A stretch of 64,000 nt of DNA from Paeniglutamicibacter terrestris (GTDB taxonomy: Bacteria; Actinomycetota; Actinomycetes; Actinomycetales; Micrococcaceae), in NCBI RefSeq assembly GCF_012271785.1, contig NZ_JAAWVT010000001.1, forward strand, positions 1,218,769 through 1,282,768, written 5' to 3'. The notes beneath the pieces are model-generated. The model did no database searches and was not told where the DNA came from. It was given only the letters and a program-made list of their open reading frames with translations. The position numbers were made by a program, and so were the translations under genes. Shown here in pieces: positions 9,163 to 18,193 of this stretch. The stretch's first letter is position 1. Each line of letters starts with the position of its first letter.

Positions 9163-9942
9163 GTGTTTGCCGAAGAACGCCACCGTCTCATCACCGAGCA
9201 ACTCGCCGCGCAGGGCAAGGTCGGAGTCGCCGATCTGTCCGAGCGCTTTGGCATCACACGTGAAACCGTTCGTCGCGACCTCGCCCAGCTCGAGCAGCAG
9301 GGCGTCTTGCGTCGAGTACACGGTGGAGCCGTTGTGGCCTCAAAAACCAGTACCGCCGAACAAAGCCACACGGCCCGCACTACCCAGAACCACGAAGCCA
9401 AGCAGCGCATCGCCACCAAGGCGCTCGAGCTCCTCCCCCAGGGTGCAACATCGATCGTGCTTGACGCCGGAACCACCACCGAACTTTTTGCTGGCCTACT
9501 GGCCGACGAACTGGCTTCCCAACGGGCCGCCGAACTTCTGGTGATCACCCACGCGCTGCCCATCGCCCTGCGGATCTCCCCCACGATGCAGCTTGAATTG
9601 ATTGGTGGGCGGGTTCGCGGACTGACCAGCGCCGCCACCGGCAACCACACACTTGCCCAGCTGGACGGATTACGCCCAGACATTGCCTTTGTCGGCGCCA
9701 ACGGCTTGGACGCCACCTTCGGTCTCAGCACCCCCGACTCCCTCGAAGCTGCAGTCAAAACGGCCATCGTCGGTTGCGCCCGACGCGTTGTACTGCTGGC
9801 AGATTCCAGCAAGTTAGGTGAAACCGCGTTGGTTCGCTTCGCCACGCTGGCCGATATCGACACCTTAGTTACCGACGCAGCACCCGACGCCGATCTGGCA
9901 GCAGCCCTTGAGGCTGCCGACGTTGAGGTGGTGTTGGCATGA
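9163..9942 (+). CDS. fruR: DeoR-family transcriptional regulator of the fructose operon
   Basis: 259 aa. The N-terminal DeoR-type winged helix (residues 4-58) contains VADLSERFGITRETVRRDL and the family hinge GVLRRVHGGAV. A sugar-phosphate sensing DeoRC domain (70-250) follows, with IVLDAGTTTE and FVGANGLD motifs. The family represses sugar operons and is relieved by a sugar phosphate, here probably fructose 1-phosphate. GTG 9163 has GGAGG upstream. It overlaps fruK by ATGA, so it is autoregulated within the operon it heads. Confidence 0.88.
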   Translation: MFAEERHRLITEQLAAQGKVGVADLSERFGITRETVRRDLAQLEQQGVLRRVHGGAVVASKTSTAEQSHTARTTQNHEAKQRIATKALELLPQGATSIVLDAGTTTELFAGLLADELASQRAAELLVITHALPIALRISPTMQLELIGGRVRGLTSAATGNHTLAQLDGLRPDIAFVGANGLDATFGLSTPDSLEAAVKTAIVGCARRVVLLADSSKLGETALVRFATLADIDTLVTDAAPDADLAAALEAADVEVVLA

Positions 9943-10925
9943 TCGTCACCCTCACCATGAACCCGAGCATGGACCGGACCATCGAGCTGAGCCACCCGCT
10001 ACAGCGCGGTGGCGTCCAACGAGCCCAGTCACTGACCTCGCAGGCGGCCGGCAAGGGCGTCAACGTGGCACGGGCGCTGGCCTCCGCTGGCGTCCCGACG
10101 CTTGCGGTGTTACCCGGAGATCCACATGATCCGGTGATCGTTGGACTCATTGACTGCGAACTGCCGCACGTGGCACTGCCGATCGGTCAGGCCCTGCGCA
10201 CCAATCTGACCCTAGCCGAGGTCGACGGCACCACCACCAAGATCAACGCCCCGGGCCCGCTGCTGGATAACAACCACCAACGCGCCCTGATCGATCAGGT
10301 ACTGCTGGCCGCCGATGGGGCCAACTGGTTGATCATGGCCGGATCCCTGCCCCCAGGTGTGCCCGATAGCTTCTACGCCACGCTCGTGGCCGAGGTCCGG
10401 CGCACTCTGGGATCACGGGCACCACGCATCGCCGTAGACACCTCCGGCGCACCACTGATCGCCCTCTTTGCCGCAGGGCCCGAATGCGCACCGGATTTGA
10501 TTAAGCCCAATGCCGAGGAACTCGCCGAGCTCACCGGGCAAGGCACCGAAGAAACCCTCGAGGCCGACCCCCAGCTAGTTGTGGAGGCAGCCGGACGGCT
10601 CATCAGCCACGGCACTGCTGCCGTGCTGGCAACACTCGGCTCCAAGGGGGCCGTGCTGGTGACCGCATCGGGAAGTTGGCACGCTCGCCACCCACCGGTC
10701 ACCGCGCGTAGCACCGTCGGTGCGGGAGATTCGGCCTTGGCCGGATACCTCTTGGCCGACGCGCAAGGCTTGGCACCCGCCGAGTGTCTACGCCAGGCGG
10801 TCGCCCATGGATCCGCAGCCGTCTCCTTGCCCGGATCCACGATCCCCGCCCCCGAACACACCAACCCGCGCGCCGTAACCGTCGCCGCGCTCTCCGCTCC
10901 GCTCACCACCGAAGGAAAGCCATGA
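9939..10925 (+). CDS. fruK: 1-phosphofructokinase
   Basis: 328 aa PfkB-family sugar kinase converting fructose 1-phosphate plus ATP to fructose 1,6-bisphosphate. The N-terminal MIVTLTMNPSMDRT and AAGKGVNVARAL (residues 37-48) segments are typical of the FruK/LacC branch. The C-terminal GAGDS motif (261-265) supplies the catalytic Asp264. It overlaps fruR by 4 bases upstream and fruA by 4 bases downstream, so the three genes are translationally coupled. Confidence 0.92.
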   Translation: MIVTLTMNPSMDRTIELSHPLQRGGVQRAQSLTSQAAGKGVNVARALASAGVPTLAVLPGDPHDPVIVGLIDCELPHVALPIGQALRTNLTLAEVDGTTTKINAPGPLLDNNHQRALIDQVLLAADGANWLIMAGSLPPGVPDSFYATLVAEVRRTLGSRAPRIAVDTSGAPLIALFAAGPECAPDLIKPNAEELAELTGQGTEETLEADPQLVVEAAGRLISHGTAAVLATLGSKGAVLVTASGSWHARHPPVTARSTVGAGDSALAGYLLADAQGLAPAECLRQAVAHGSAAVSLPGSTIPAPEHTNPRAVTVAALSAPLTTEGKP

Positions 10926-12970
10926 CCTCTCTCATCACCGAAGAGCTCGTCCTGCTCGATGCGAACCTTGGAGGAACCAGCACCGAGGTCATTGCCAAGC
11001 TCGCTGAACGCGTGGTTGCTCAAGGCCGCGCCACCGACGTCGTCGCCCTGCAGGGCGATGCGGTCGCCCGGGAATCCAAGACCGCCACCGGCGTTCCCGG
11101 CGGAATTGCCATTCCCCACTGCCGCTCCACTGCCGTCACCGTCCCAACCCTGGCCATGGCCCGGCTGAATCCGGCCGTCGACTTTGGTGCCAAGGACGGC
11201 GCAGCCGACCTGATCTTCTTCATCGCCGCCCCCGATGGTGCCGACAAGGAACACCTGAAGCTGCTTTCCAAACTGGCCCGCTCGCTGGTCAAGAAGGACT
11301 TCACGGCCGCACTGCGTGCCGCGCAGAACCCGGCAGAGATCGTGGCGCTGGTTGAGGCCGCGATCACTCCGGCTCCCGCGGCCGAAGCATCCGCACCGGC
11401 CACCGCGGCTCCCAGCGCACCGGCCCCCGCGGGCCAGCGCCGCCTGGTCGCCGTGACCGCCTGCCCCACCGGCATCGCGCACACCTACATGGCCGCCGAT
11501 TCCCTCGTGGCAGCAGCCGCCGAGGTAGGCGTAGACCTGCAGGTCGAGACCCAGGGATCCTCCGGGGCCACCCCGCTTGACCCCGCCGTCATTGCCGCCG
11601 CCGATGCGGTCATTTTTGCGGTTGACGTTGATGTGCGCGACAAGTCCCGCTTTGCCGGCAAGCCGCTGATCCAGTCTCCGGTCAAGCGTGGCATCGATGA
11701 GCCGGCCGTGATGATCGCCGAGGCTTTGGCCGCGGCCGAAGATCCGAACGCTCGCCGAGTCCCGGCAGCTAGCGGATCATCCGATGCGGCTTCCTCCTCA
11801 TCGAGTGGTGGACGCGAAAGCGTCGGAGCGGCGCTGAAGCGCGCACTGCTCACCGGCGTCAGCTACATGATCCCGTTTGTTGCCGGCGGTGGTCTACTGA
11901 TCGCGCTGGGCTTCCTGCTCGGCGGATACGCCATCACCACCGTGGCCGATGACATCTTGGCGGCAAATACCCTCTTCAACCTGCCCGGCGCGGACATGGT
12001 GACAACCCTTGATGCCAAGTTCGGACCGCTGGGCGTGTACCTCGGCGCCGTCGTCTTCAAGATCGGCGCGCTCTCGATGAGCTTCCTGGTCCCGGCGCTG
12101 GCCGGTTACATTGCCTACGCCTTTGCCGACCGTCCGGGTCTGGCACCCGGCTTTACCGCCGGTGCGGTGGCTGGCTTCATGGGCGCTGGATTCCTCGGTG
12201 GCATCGTCGGCGGTTTGATCGCCGGACTTGCTGCCCGCTGGATCGGTTCCTGGTCCGTTCCGCGTTGGATGCGCGGTCTGATGCCGGTGGTCATCACCCC
12301 ACTGTTGGGTTCCATCATTGCCTCGGGTCTGATGTTCCTGCTGCTCGGTGGACCCATCGCGTCGTTGACCACGGGTTTGAACAGCTGGCTGTCGGGAATG
12401 TCCGGTGCTGCTGCAGCCCTGCTTGGTCTGATCCTTGGCCTGATGATGGCCTTCGATTTGGGTGGTCCGGTTAACAAGGTGGCCTACTCCTTCGCCGTTG
12501 CTGGTCTGGGTGCGGGCGCAGCAGCCAACCAGGCACCGTGGCAGATCATGGCAGCCGTCATGGCTGCGGGCATGGTTCCACCGCTGGCTCTGGCCCTAGC
12601 CACCTCGCTTGATCGTCGCCTCTTCTCCGCCGCCGAACGCGAAAATGGCAAGGCAGCTTGGCTGCTGGGAGCCGCCTTCATCTCCGAAGGTGCCATCCCG
12701 TTCGCCGCTGCCGACCCGCTGCGCGTGATTCCCGCCAGCATGCTCGGTGCCGGTGTTACCGGAACCATGATCATGAGCTTGGGCGTCACCTCTCAGGCGC
12801 CGCACGGCGGGATCTTCGTCTTCTTCGCCATCGGTAACCTCGCCATGTTCGTGGTCTCCATTATCGTGGGCACCATCATCAGCGCCCTCGCCGTTATCGC
12901 CCTGAAGCGATACGCCCGCAAGACTCCGATCGCAGCAGCAGATCTAGCTCAGGAGAAGGTGGCAGCATGA
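10922..12970 (+). CDS. fruA: PTS fructose transporter, IIA-IIB-IIC fusion
   Basis: 682 aa with all three fructose PTS domains in one chain. EIIA spans about residues 1-150 with phosphohistidine His66 in IAIPHCRS. An Ala/Pro linker covers 150-172. EIIB spans about 173-275 with phosphocysteine Cys181 in ACPTGIAHTYMA. The membrane EIIC runs from about 305 to 670, with about ten hydrophobic segments and GGG/GGPVNK motifs. It imports fructose as fructose 1-phosphate. The start at ATG 10922 overlaps the fruK stop (ATGA); the open frame reaches further upstream but only inside fruK. Confidence 0.93.
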   Translation: MTSLITEELVLLDANLGGTSTEVIAKLAERVVAQGRATDVVALQGDAVARESKTATGVPGGIAIPHCRSTAVTVPTLAMARLNPAVDFGAKDGAADLIFFIAAPDGADKEHLKLLSKLARSLVKKDFTAALRAAQNPAEIVALVEAAITPAPAAEASAPATAAPSAPAPAGQRRLVAVTACPTGIAHTYMAADSLVAAAAEVGVDLQVETQGSSGATPLDPAVIAAADAVIFAVDVDVRDKSRFAGKPLIQSPVKRGIDEPAVMIAEALAAAEDPNARRVPAASGSSDAASSSSSGGRESVGAALKRALLTGVSYMIPFVAGGGLLIALGFLLGGYAITTVADDILAANTLFNLPGADMVTTLDAKFGPLGVYLGAVVFKIGALSMSFLVPALAGYIAYAFADRPGLAPGFTAGAVAGFMGAGFLGGIVGGLIAGLAARWIGSWSVPRWMRGLMPVVITPLLGSIIASGLMFLLLGGPIASLTTGLNSWLSGMSGAAAALLGLILGLMMAFDLGGPVNKVAYSFAVAGLGAGAAANQAPWQIMAAVMAAGMVPPLALALATSLDRRLFSAAERENGKAAWLLGAAFISEGAIPFAAADPLRVIPASMLGAGVTGTMIMSLGVTSQAPHGGIFVFFAIGNLAMFVVSIIVGTIISALAVIALKRYARKTPIAAADLAQEKVAA

Positions 12971-14655
12971 GCGAGTCTTTCGCCGGAGTCGGGGTCAGCG
13001 CCGGACGGGTCATTGGCCCGGTCCGTCGGATGCCCGATCCGATCATCGCCCCCGCCGACGGCGCTCCACTGCCCGCCGGAGTCAGCATCGAAGAAGAATC
13101 GGCACGACTGGCCCAGGCCACCGCGGCGGTCGCCGCGGGACTAAAGGAACGCTCCGCCGCCGCCACCGGTGACGCAGCAGCGGTCCTGAAGGCCACGGCA
13201 CTGATGGCCTCGGATCGAACCTTGCTGAAGTCGGCCACCAAGCTGGTGGCCTCCGGAACCAACGCGGAATCAGCCATCTGGGAGGCGGCGGAAGCCGTCG
13301 CCATGCAGCTTACCGGCCTGGGCGGTTACATGGCCGAACGCGCCACCGACGTCCTTGATGTCCGCTCCCGGATTGTCGCGCAACTACGCGGCGTCCCGGC
13401 ACCGGGTATCCCGGACAGCGACGAGCCATTTGTGCTCTGCGCCGTTGACCTAGCACCGGCGGACACCGCAACCCTCGATCCGGCACGCGTGCTGGCCCTG
13501 GTCACCAGTGACGGCGGACCGCAGTCGCACACCGCGATCATCGCGCGTTCGCTCGGTCTGCCAGCGATCGTCGCGGCCAGCGGAACCACGGTGCTTAGCG
13601 ACGGAGACATCCTCTTTGTGGATGGCATCGATGGCACCGTGGTGCGCGCACCGGGTGCCGAGGAAGAAGCGCTGGCGCAGGCCTACGCTTCCCGTGTTGC
13701 CCTGCCGGAGTTCAGCGGCAGCGGCGCGCTGAAGGATGGATATGCGGTGCCCCTGCTGGCTAATGTCGGTTCTGGCTCCGATGCGCAGGCAGCAGCCGCA
13801 GCCGGAGCCCAGGGTGTTGGCCTGTTGCGCACCGAGTTCTGCTTCCTGGGCCGGGATACCGAGCCCTCTCATGAGGAGCAGGTCAGCGCGTATAAGGCAG
13901 TGTTTGATGCGTTTGGCGGCTCCAAGGTCGTCGTTCGCACCTTAGACGCTGGTGCGGACAAACCGCTGCCCTTCCTCACCGATGATTCGGAACCTAACCC
14001 GGCCTTGGGTGTGCGCGGGTACCGCACCGACGGCTCTGTCCCGGGTGTTTTGGACCGGCAGCTGAAGGCCATCGCCCAGGCCGCGAATGGTTCGGATGCC
14101 GATGTCTGGACCATGGCCCCCATGATCTCCACCCCGGCGGAGGCTGCGGCATTCGCGGCCATGTGCAAGGATGCCGGGCTCAAGACGCCCGGGGTCATGG
14201 TTGAGGTTCCCTCCGCAGCACTGCTGGCACGGCAGGTTTGCGCGGAGGTGGACTTCGCGTCCATTGGCACCAACGACCTCACCCAGTACACGATGGCAGC
14301 AGACCGTCAGCTCGGTGCATTGGCCGCGCTGAACGATCCGTGGCAGCCGGCGGTGCTTCACCTGATCAAGGCGACCTGCGACGGAGGTGCGGCCGTTGAA
14401 AGTGGACCGCGCCCTGTCGGAGTATGCGGCGAGGCCGCGGCCGACCCGGCACTGGCTGTTGTCCTCGTCGGGCTCGGGGTGGCTACGCTGTCCATGAACC
14501 GCCGCGCTCTTCCCGCTGTTGCGGCCATTCTCAAGACCGTTGATCTTCCCGGAGCCCAACGCATCGCACAGCTGGCTCTGAACGCGGCTTCGGCCGATGA
14601 CGCCAGGAATGCCGTGCGCAACGAGCTTCCCGAGCTTGATATCTTCGGACTCTAA
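12967..14655 (+). CDS. ptsI: phosphoenolpyruvate-protein phosphotransferase (Enzyme I)
   Basis: 562 aa general PTS Enzyme I, which passes phosphate from PEP to HPr. The phosphohistidine is His188 in GGPQSHTAIIARSLGLPA. The PEP-binding half carries GVGLLRTEFCFLGR, the VMVEVPSAA strand and FASIGTNDLTQY. Its ATGA overlap with fruA ties the general PTS protein to the fructose operon, an arrangement that lets fructose induce the common phosphate donors. Confidence 0.93.
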   Translation: MSESFAGVGVSAGRVIGPVRRMPDPIIAPADGAPLPAGVSIEEESARLAQATAAVAAGLKERSAAATGDAAAVLKATALMASDRTLLKSATKLVASGTNAESAIWEAAEAVAMQLTGLGGYMAERATDVLDVRSRIVAQLRGVPAPGIPDSDEPFVLCAVDLAPADTATLDPARVLALVTSDGGPQSHTAIIARSLGLPAIVAASGTTVLSDGDILFVDGIDGTVVRAPGAEEEALAQAYASRVALPEFSGSGALKDGYAVPLLANVGSGSDAQAAAAAGAQGVGLLRTEFCFLGRDTEPSHEEQVSAYKAVFDAFGGSKVVVRTLDAGADKPLPFLTDDSEPNPALGVRGYRTDGSVPGVLDRQLKAIAQAANGSDADVWTMAPMISTPAEAAAFAAMCKDAGLKTPGVMVEVPSAALLARQVCAEVDFASIGTNDLTQYTMAADRQLGALAALNDPWQPAVLHLIKATCDGGAAVESGPRPVGVCGEAAADPALAVVLVGLGVATLSMNRRALPAVAAILKTVDLPGAQRIAQLALNAASADDARNAVRNELPELDIFGL

Positions 14656-14710
14656 TCTTTCTCAAGTCCGCATTAACCCATAACGAACACCAGAATCAAG
14701 GAGAATTACC

Positions 14711-14986
14711 ATGGCAGAACGTATCGCCACCATCGCCAGCCGCGTCGGCCTGCACGCCCGTCCGGCAGCCATCTTCGCCGAGGCCGCAGGCGACCAGCCG
14801 CTCGAGGTCACCATCGCCCTGGAAGGCGAGCCGATCGAGGACGCGTTGGATGCTTCGAGCATCCTTTCGCTCATGGGTTTGGGTGCCGAATACGGCACCA
14901 AGGTAGTACTCCGTGCCGAGGGTGAGGGCGCTGAAGCCATCCTCGAATCCTTGGCTGGCGTGTTGGAAACCGACCACGACGCCTAG
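14711..14986 (+). CDS. ptsH: HPr phosphocarrier protein
   Basis: 91 aa. The active His15 lies in VGLHARPAA. The regulatory-serine region reads DASSILSLMGLG, so Ser50 sits where the HPr kinase target Ser46 is found in Bacillus; the usual preceding Lys is Ser here. HPr carries phosphate from Enzyme I to the sugar-specific EIIA domains. AAGGAG lies before ATG 14711. It is the last gene of the operon and is followed by a strong terminator. Confidence 0.93.
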   Translation: MAERIATIASRVGLHARPAAIFAEAAGDQPLEVTIALEGEPIEDALDASSILSLMGLGAEYGTKVVLRAEGEGAEAILESLAGVLETDHDA

Positions 14987-14996
14987 TCACCAACGC

Positions 14997-15040
14997 CAGC
15001 GGCCCGGCAGAAACCATGATGGTTTTCTGCCGGGCCGCTG
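14997..15040 (+). terminator. terminator of the fru-pts operon
   Basis: A stem of about 19 bp (CAGCGGCCCGGCAGAAA-CC / GGTTTTCTGCCGGGCCGCTG) with a single-base bulge and a 5-base loop is followed by CTTTTAA, directly after ptsH. Confidence 0.9.
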
Positions 15041-15167
15041 CTTTTAACCCGAAAATCTTGGCAGTCAGACGTCGTCGGTTCTCACCAGAGAGCGTTGAAG
15101 TCGGGGCCGCTTCCGCGCTGAGATCGCGGAGAATCACGATCGAGCGAATTCTCGATCCACCAGACAG

Positions 15168-15485
15168 TTAGGCGTGCAGGGACTTCAAGCCCACGACGCC
15201 ACCAACGATCATCAGCAGGAAAATCACTTTCAGGATCGAGATGGATTCCATGCCGGTGGCCATCGCGTAGATCACCGTCAGAGTCGCGCCGATCCCCACC
15301 CACACGGCGTAAGCGGTACCGACGGGCAGATCGCGCATCGCATAGGCCAAACCGGCCATACTCAACAGCAGTCCCACCCCAAAAACAATGGTGGGCGCTA
15401 CTTTAGTGAATCCCTCGGATTTGCCCAGCGCCGTAGCCCAGACAGCCTCAAGAACGCCGGAAAGAATAAGAATGAACCAGGACAT
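15168..15485 (-). CDS. gdx: small multidrug resistance family guanidinium exporter
   Basis: 105 aa with four transmembrane helices. The family-defining Glu13 sits in the first helix (MSWFILILSGVLEAVWATAL), followed by YAVWVGIGATLTV in the third. The SugE/Gdx branch of SMR proteins exports guanidinium in exchange for protons. The guanidine-III riboswitch directly upstream supports this function over general drug efflux. The start is ATG 15485 with GAGGAG upstream; the open frame upstream of it (to 15629) covers the riboswitch and is not coding. Confidence 0.9.
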   Translation of the reverse strand: MSWFILILSGVLEAVWATALGKSEGFTKVAPTIVFGVGLLLSMAGLAYAMRDLPVGTAYAVWVGIGATLTVIYAMATGMESISILKVIFLLMIVGGVVGLKSLHA

Positions 15486-15500
15486 GACAAGACTCCTCGC

Positions 15501-15542
15501 GGGCCGTCTTGTCGCACACCGGGTACGGCACCCATCGTCCGG
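15501..15542 (-). promoter_or_regulatory. guanidine-III (ykkC-III) riboswitch
   Basis: On the minus strand the sequence starts CCGGACGATGGGTG, continues CCGTACCCGG and ends GACAAGACGGCCC. This matches the ykkC-III consensus as I know it (CCGGACGAGG, then GCCGUACCCGG, then GGACAAGACGG) at nearly every conserved base. It ends 15 bases before the gdx start, and the GAGGAG ribosome site follows immediately. Guanidine binding therefore probably controls translation start. A hairpin, GGAATC/GATTCC (15541-15564), abuts its 5' side. Confidence 0.88.
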
Positions 15543-15680
15543 AATCCCCTGTCGGGATGATTCCACGATGTCACACGCCACGGATCGGAGGCAAGCATCT
15601 CTGCTGGTCAGATCGGTCACCAAAGACACGGACCCTCCGCCACCGGCCCAGACGCAGGGGGCTTATCAAACCAGTCTTGT

Positions 15681-15696
15681 CGAAAATGATTCTCAC
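15681..15696 (+). promoter_or_regulatory. Zur-like box
   Basis: CGAAAATGATTCTCAC matches the actinobacterial Zur operator TGAAAATGATTTTCA at 13 of 15 positions (by eye). It lies about 100 bases upstream of the membrane protein gene at 15793 and also upstream of the gdx riboswitch on the other strand. A chance match is possible. Confidence 0.35.
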
Positions 15697-15792
15697 TACA
15701 CAAATGTCGGCGCTTCTATGTAGTCTCATCTCATTCAATGGTTGCCTTTTCAACTAAAAGGTTGCTGGCTTCACTCGCGAAGGAAATGTTCC

Positions 15793-16344
15793 ATGTCAGA
15801 ATCCAATAACACGCCGACAGTGCACCGCCTTATCGGTGCCCTCAACCACGGTTCGGGATCATCGAATCGTGCGATGGCCCAACTATCCGGACGACCGAAA
15901 AGCCAAAAACACTTTGACCCACACGCCTACCGCGCGGTCGTCTGGCTCCTCGTCGCCATCGCCGCAGTCACCGTATGGTTTGCGGCTCCCACTGGCGGTG
16001 AAGCGTCCGACTGGTCAGGTGACATGACCGTCGCTGAATTCAGTAAGACTGCCAACGATAAATCCACCGAAGGAGCTCCACAGCAACAAGTGGTGAACGG
16101 TTGGTTCGTCGCGGATACGATTCCTATCCTTTCTGAACAGGTTTCTGCCCTGCACACCTCCTTGAACTCAGGACGAATTCCGGGGTTGATGCTGGTCTTC
16201 GGACTGGGCTACTGTGCAGATGTGGTCGGTCGGTCGCTTGCCTCTGCAAGTCAGCGCCAACGATTCAAAGGCTCATCTGTGGCCACCGGTAGGGAGCCCG
16301 CGGAAGGCTCGTCCGCCGTCTCTGATGGCACCGCCACGCAGTAG
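15793..16344 (+). CDS. hypothetical two-helix membrane protein
   Basis: I do not recognise the family. It is 183 aa from ATG 15793, with AAGGAA about 8 bases upstream. There is a polar N-terminus, a transmembrane helix around residues 49-65 (VVWLLVAIAAVTVWFAA) and a predicted extracellular middle of about 65 residues. A second hydrophobic segment lies near 133-150 (IPGLMLVFGLGYCADVVG), followed by a short cytoplasmic tail rich in Ser and Gly. A Zur-like box lies upstream. It stands alone between gdx and the acyl-CoA ligase and ends at a hairpin terminator. Confidence 0.7.
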   Translation: MSESNNTPTVHRLIGALNHGSGSSNRAMAQLSGRPKSQKHFDPHAYRAVVWLLVAIAAVTVWFAAPTGGEASDWSGDMTVAEFSKTANDKSTEGAPQQQVVNGWFVADTIPILSEQVSALHTSLNSGRIPGLMLVFGLGYCADVVGRSLASASQRQRFKGSSVATGREPAEGSSAVSDGTATQ

Positions 16345-16360
16345 TCGCTGATACAGACAT

Positions 16361-16406
16361 GGCCGCGGTGGGGCGTCCGGCTTCTGCCATTCGCCCCACC
16401 GCGGCC
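16361..16406. terminator. bidirectional terminator between convergent genes
   Basis: A 15-bp perfect stem GGCCGCGGTGGGGCG / CGCCCCACCGCGGCC with a 16-base loop lies between the plus-strand membrane protein gene and the minus-strand acyl-CoA ligase gene. Confidence 0.75.
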
Positions 16407-16457
16407 CCATTGTTGGTTTGTAACCGGGCGAAAGCGCCCAGCCGTTCCCCTCGCCAA

Positions 16458-18146
16458 CTACAGGTTCGGGGAGGCCTGCTCCCGTACCTGCTTGCGTAGG
16501 ATCTTTCCGAGCATCGAACGGGGCAAATCATCGATCGCCACCACCCGCTTGGGCACCTTGTAACCGGCCAGCTGGGTGCGGCAGTATTCGCGAATGCCGG
16601 CCTCATCCAGCGCGGCGCCGGGTTCAAGCTCCACCGCTGCAACCACCATTTCACCGCCGCGTTCCAACGTCTTGCCGAAGACGGCAGCATCCTTGACGTC
16701 CGGGTGGGAGCGCAGTACCGATTCAACCTCGGAGGGCGAGACGTTAAATCCGCCGGTGATGATCAGTTCCTTGGCGCGGTCCACGATGGTGGTGAAGCCA
16801 TCTTCATCCACCGTCACCACGTCTCCGGTGCGCAGCCAGCCATCGGGTGTCAGCGATCTAGCGGTTTCCTCGGGGTTATTCCAGTATCCGGCGAACACTT
16901 GGGGTCCCTTGAGCAGCAATTCGCCGGGCTGACCCTGCTCTACCTCAACTTCCGGATCATCCAGGTCAACCACCTTCATCTGCGTCGAGGGGAATGGCAC
17001 ACCGATGGTTCCGGTACGACGCGTGGGATGGAACGGGTTTCCCAGCGCCACAGGTGAAGACTCGGTCATCCCGTAGCCCTCCACCAGCAGTCCGCCGGAG
17101 ACCGATTCCCAGAGTTCAACTACCGAATCGGGCAGGTTCATGGCCCCCGAGATGCAGTATTTGGCGGAGCGCAGCGACACGCCCTTTTCCTTGGCGGCCA
17201 GCGCCGTACGCTCATAGATCGGCGGGACAGCGCAGTAGACGGTTGCCGGTGACTTTTTCATCGCGGCCAGAATGAGATCCGGGTCAAATTTCGGGAAGAG
17301 CACCAACAGGCCCTGCTTCTTCACCCCAAAGGTCAGGTACAGCGTCATGCCGAAGGCATGGAACATTGGCAAGATCGCGTAGAGGATCTCCTGACGCTCC
17401 TGCGCTCCTGCCATCCAGGCCTCGCCCTGCAACGCATTGGAGTACAGGTTGAAGTGCGTGAGCATGGCACCCTTCGGGGTGCCGGTGGTCCCGGAGGTGT
17501 ATTGGATCACCGCGAGGTCTTCCACGGACGGACGCGGGTGGGAATCTGCGAGTCGATCGGCGCCGAGCAGTTCCTTAAAAGTCATGGTGCCGGGAGCAGG
17601 AGCGGTCAGGGCGTCCCGCGAGGCACGGATCTTCTTCAGCGGCAGCTTTAAGGCCAAGCGCTTGATAGTGGGGAAGGCTTCGAGCAGATTCACCGAGATC
17701 AGTGCGTCGATGCGCACGTCCTGGGGGAACTGGCGCACCGAATCCGCTGCTTTATCCCAGGCGATCACCACGCGGGCCTGGTGGTCCTCGAATTGGTGGC
17801 GCAGCTCGCGCGAGGTGTACAGCGGGTTGTGCTCCACGACCACCGCTCCCAGACGCAGCACTGCGTAAAACGCGATGACATGTTGCGGGCAGTTGGGAAG
17901 GATCAGGGCGACCCGGTCCCCCGCGACCACCCCGAGCTTGCGCAGCCCCTCTGCCGCACGCGTCACCTGCTCGCCGAGCTCGCGGTAGCTGGTGCGTCGT
18001 CCAAAGAATTCGGTGGCCGGGGAATCGCCCGCCGCAGCGACGGAACGCTCAAACATCACACTGAGCGATTCGGTGGGGAGCTCAATTTCGGCGGGGACGC
18101 CCGGCTGGTAGTTCTTGGTCCACAGGTGGGCGGAAGTATTCTCCAT
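16458..18146 (-). CDS. fadD: long-chain fatty acid-CoA ligase
   Basis: 562 aa AMP-forming acyl-CoA synthetase. The P-loop-like motif is YTSGTTGTPKGAMLTH, the A5 motif GYGMTESSPVA, then GWLRTGDVVTVDEDGF and VDRAKELIITGGFNVSPSEV. The catalytic lysine lies in the terminal SMLGKILRK. It activates fatty acids with ATP and CoA. The chain length is typical for FadD. It follows panD by 47 bases on the same strand; since panD feeds pantothenate and CoA synthesis, co-transcription would be sensible but is inferred. Confidence 0.9.
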   Translation of the reverse strand: MENTSAHLWTKNYQPGVPAEIELPTESLSVMFERSVAAAGDSPATEFFGRRTSYRELGEQVTRAAEGLRKLGVVAGDRVALILPNCPQHVIAFYAVLRLGAVVVEHNPLYTSRELRHQFEDHQARVVIAWDKAADSVRQFPQDVRIDALISVNLLEAFPTIKRLALKLPLKKIRASRDALTAPAPGTMTFKELLGADRLADSHPRPSVEDLAVIQYTSGTTGTPKGAMLTHFNLYSNALQGEAWMAGAQERQEILYAILPMFHAFGMTLYLTFGVKKQGLLVLFPKFDPDLILAAMKKSPATVYCAVPPIYERTALAAKEKGVSLRSAKYCISGAMNLPDSVVELWESVSGGLLVEGYGMTESSPVALGNPFHPTRRTGTIGVPFPSTQMKVVDLDDPEVEVEQGQPGELLLKGPQVFAGYWNNPEETARSLTPDGWLRTGDVVTVDEDGFTTIVDRAKELIITGGFNVSPSEVESVLRSHPDVKDAAVFGKTLERGGEMVVAAVELEPGAALDEAGIREYCRTQLAGYKVPKRVVAIDDLPRSMLGKILRKQVREQASPNL

Positions 18147-18193
18147 ACTTCCATCATGCCGCCAATGAGGGGCGGTAATAAACTTCTAGGGGA

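Noticed and set aside
10373..11482. 369-codon minus-strand open frame across fruK and fruA
   Set aside because: Gly/Arg-rich shadow frame in a GC-rich gene; the plus-strand genes carry all catalytic motifs.
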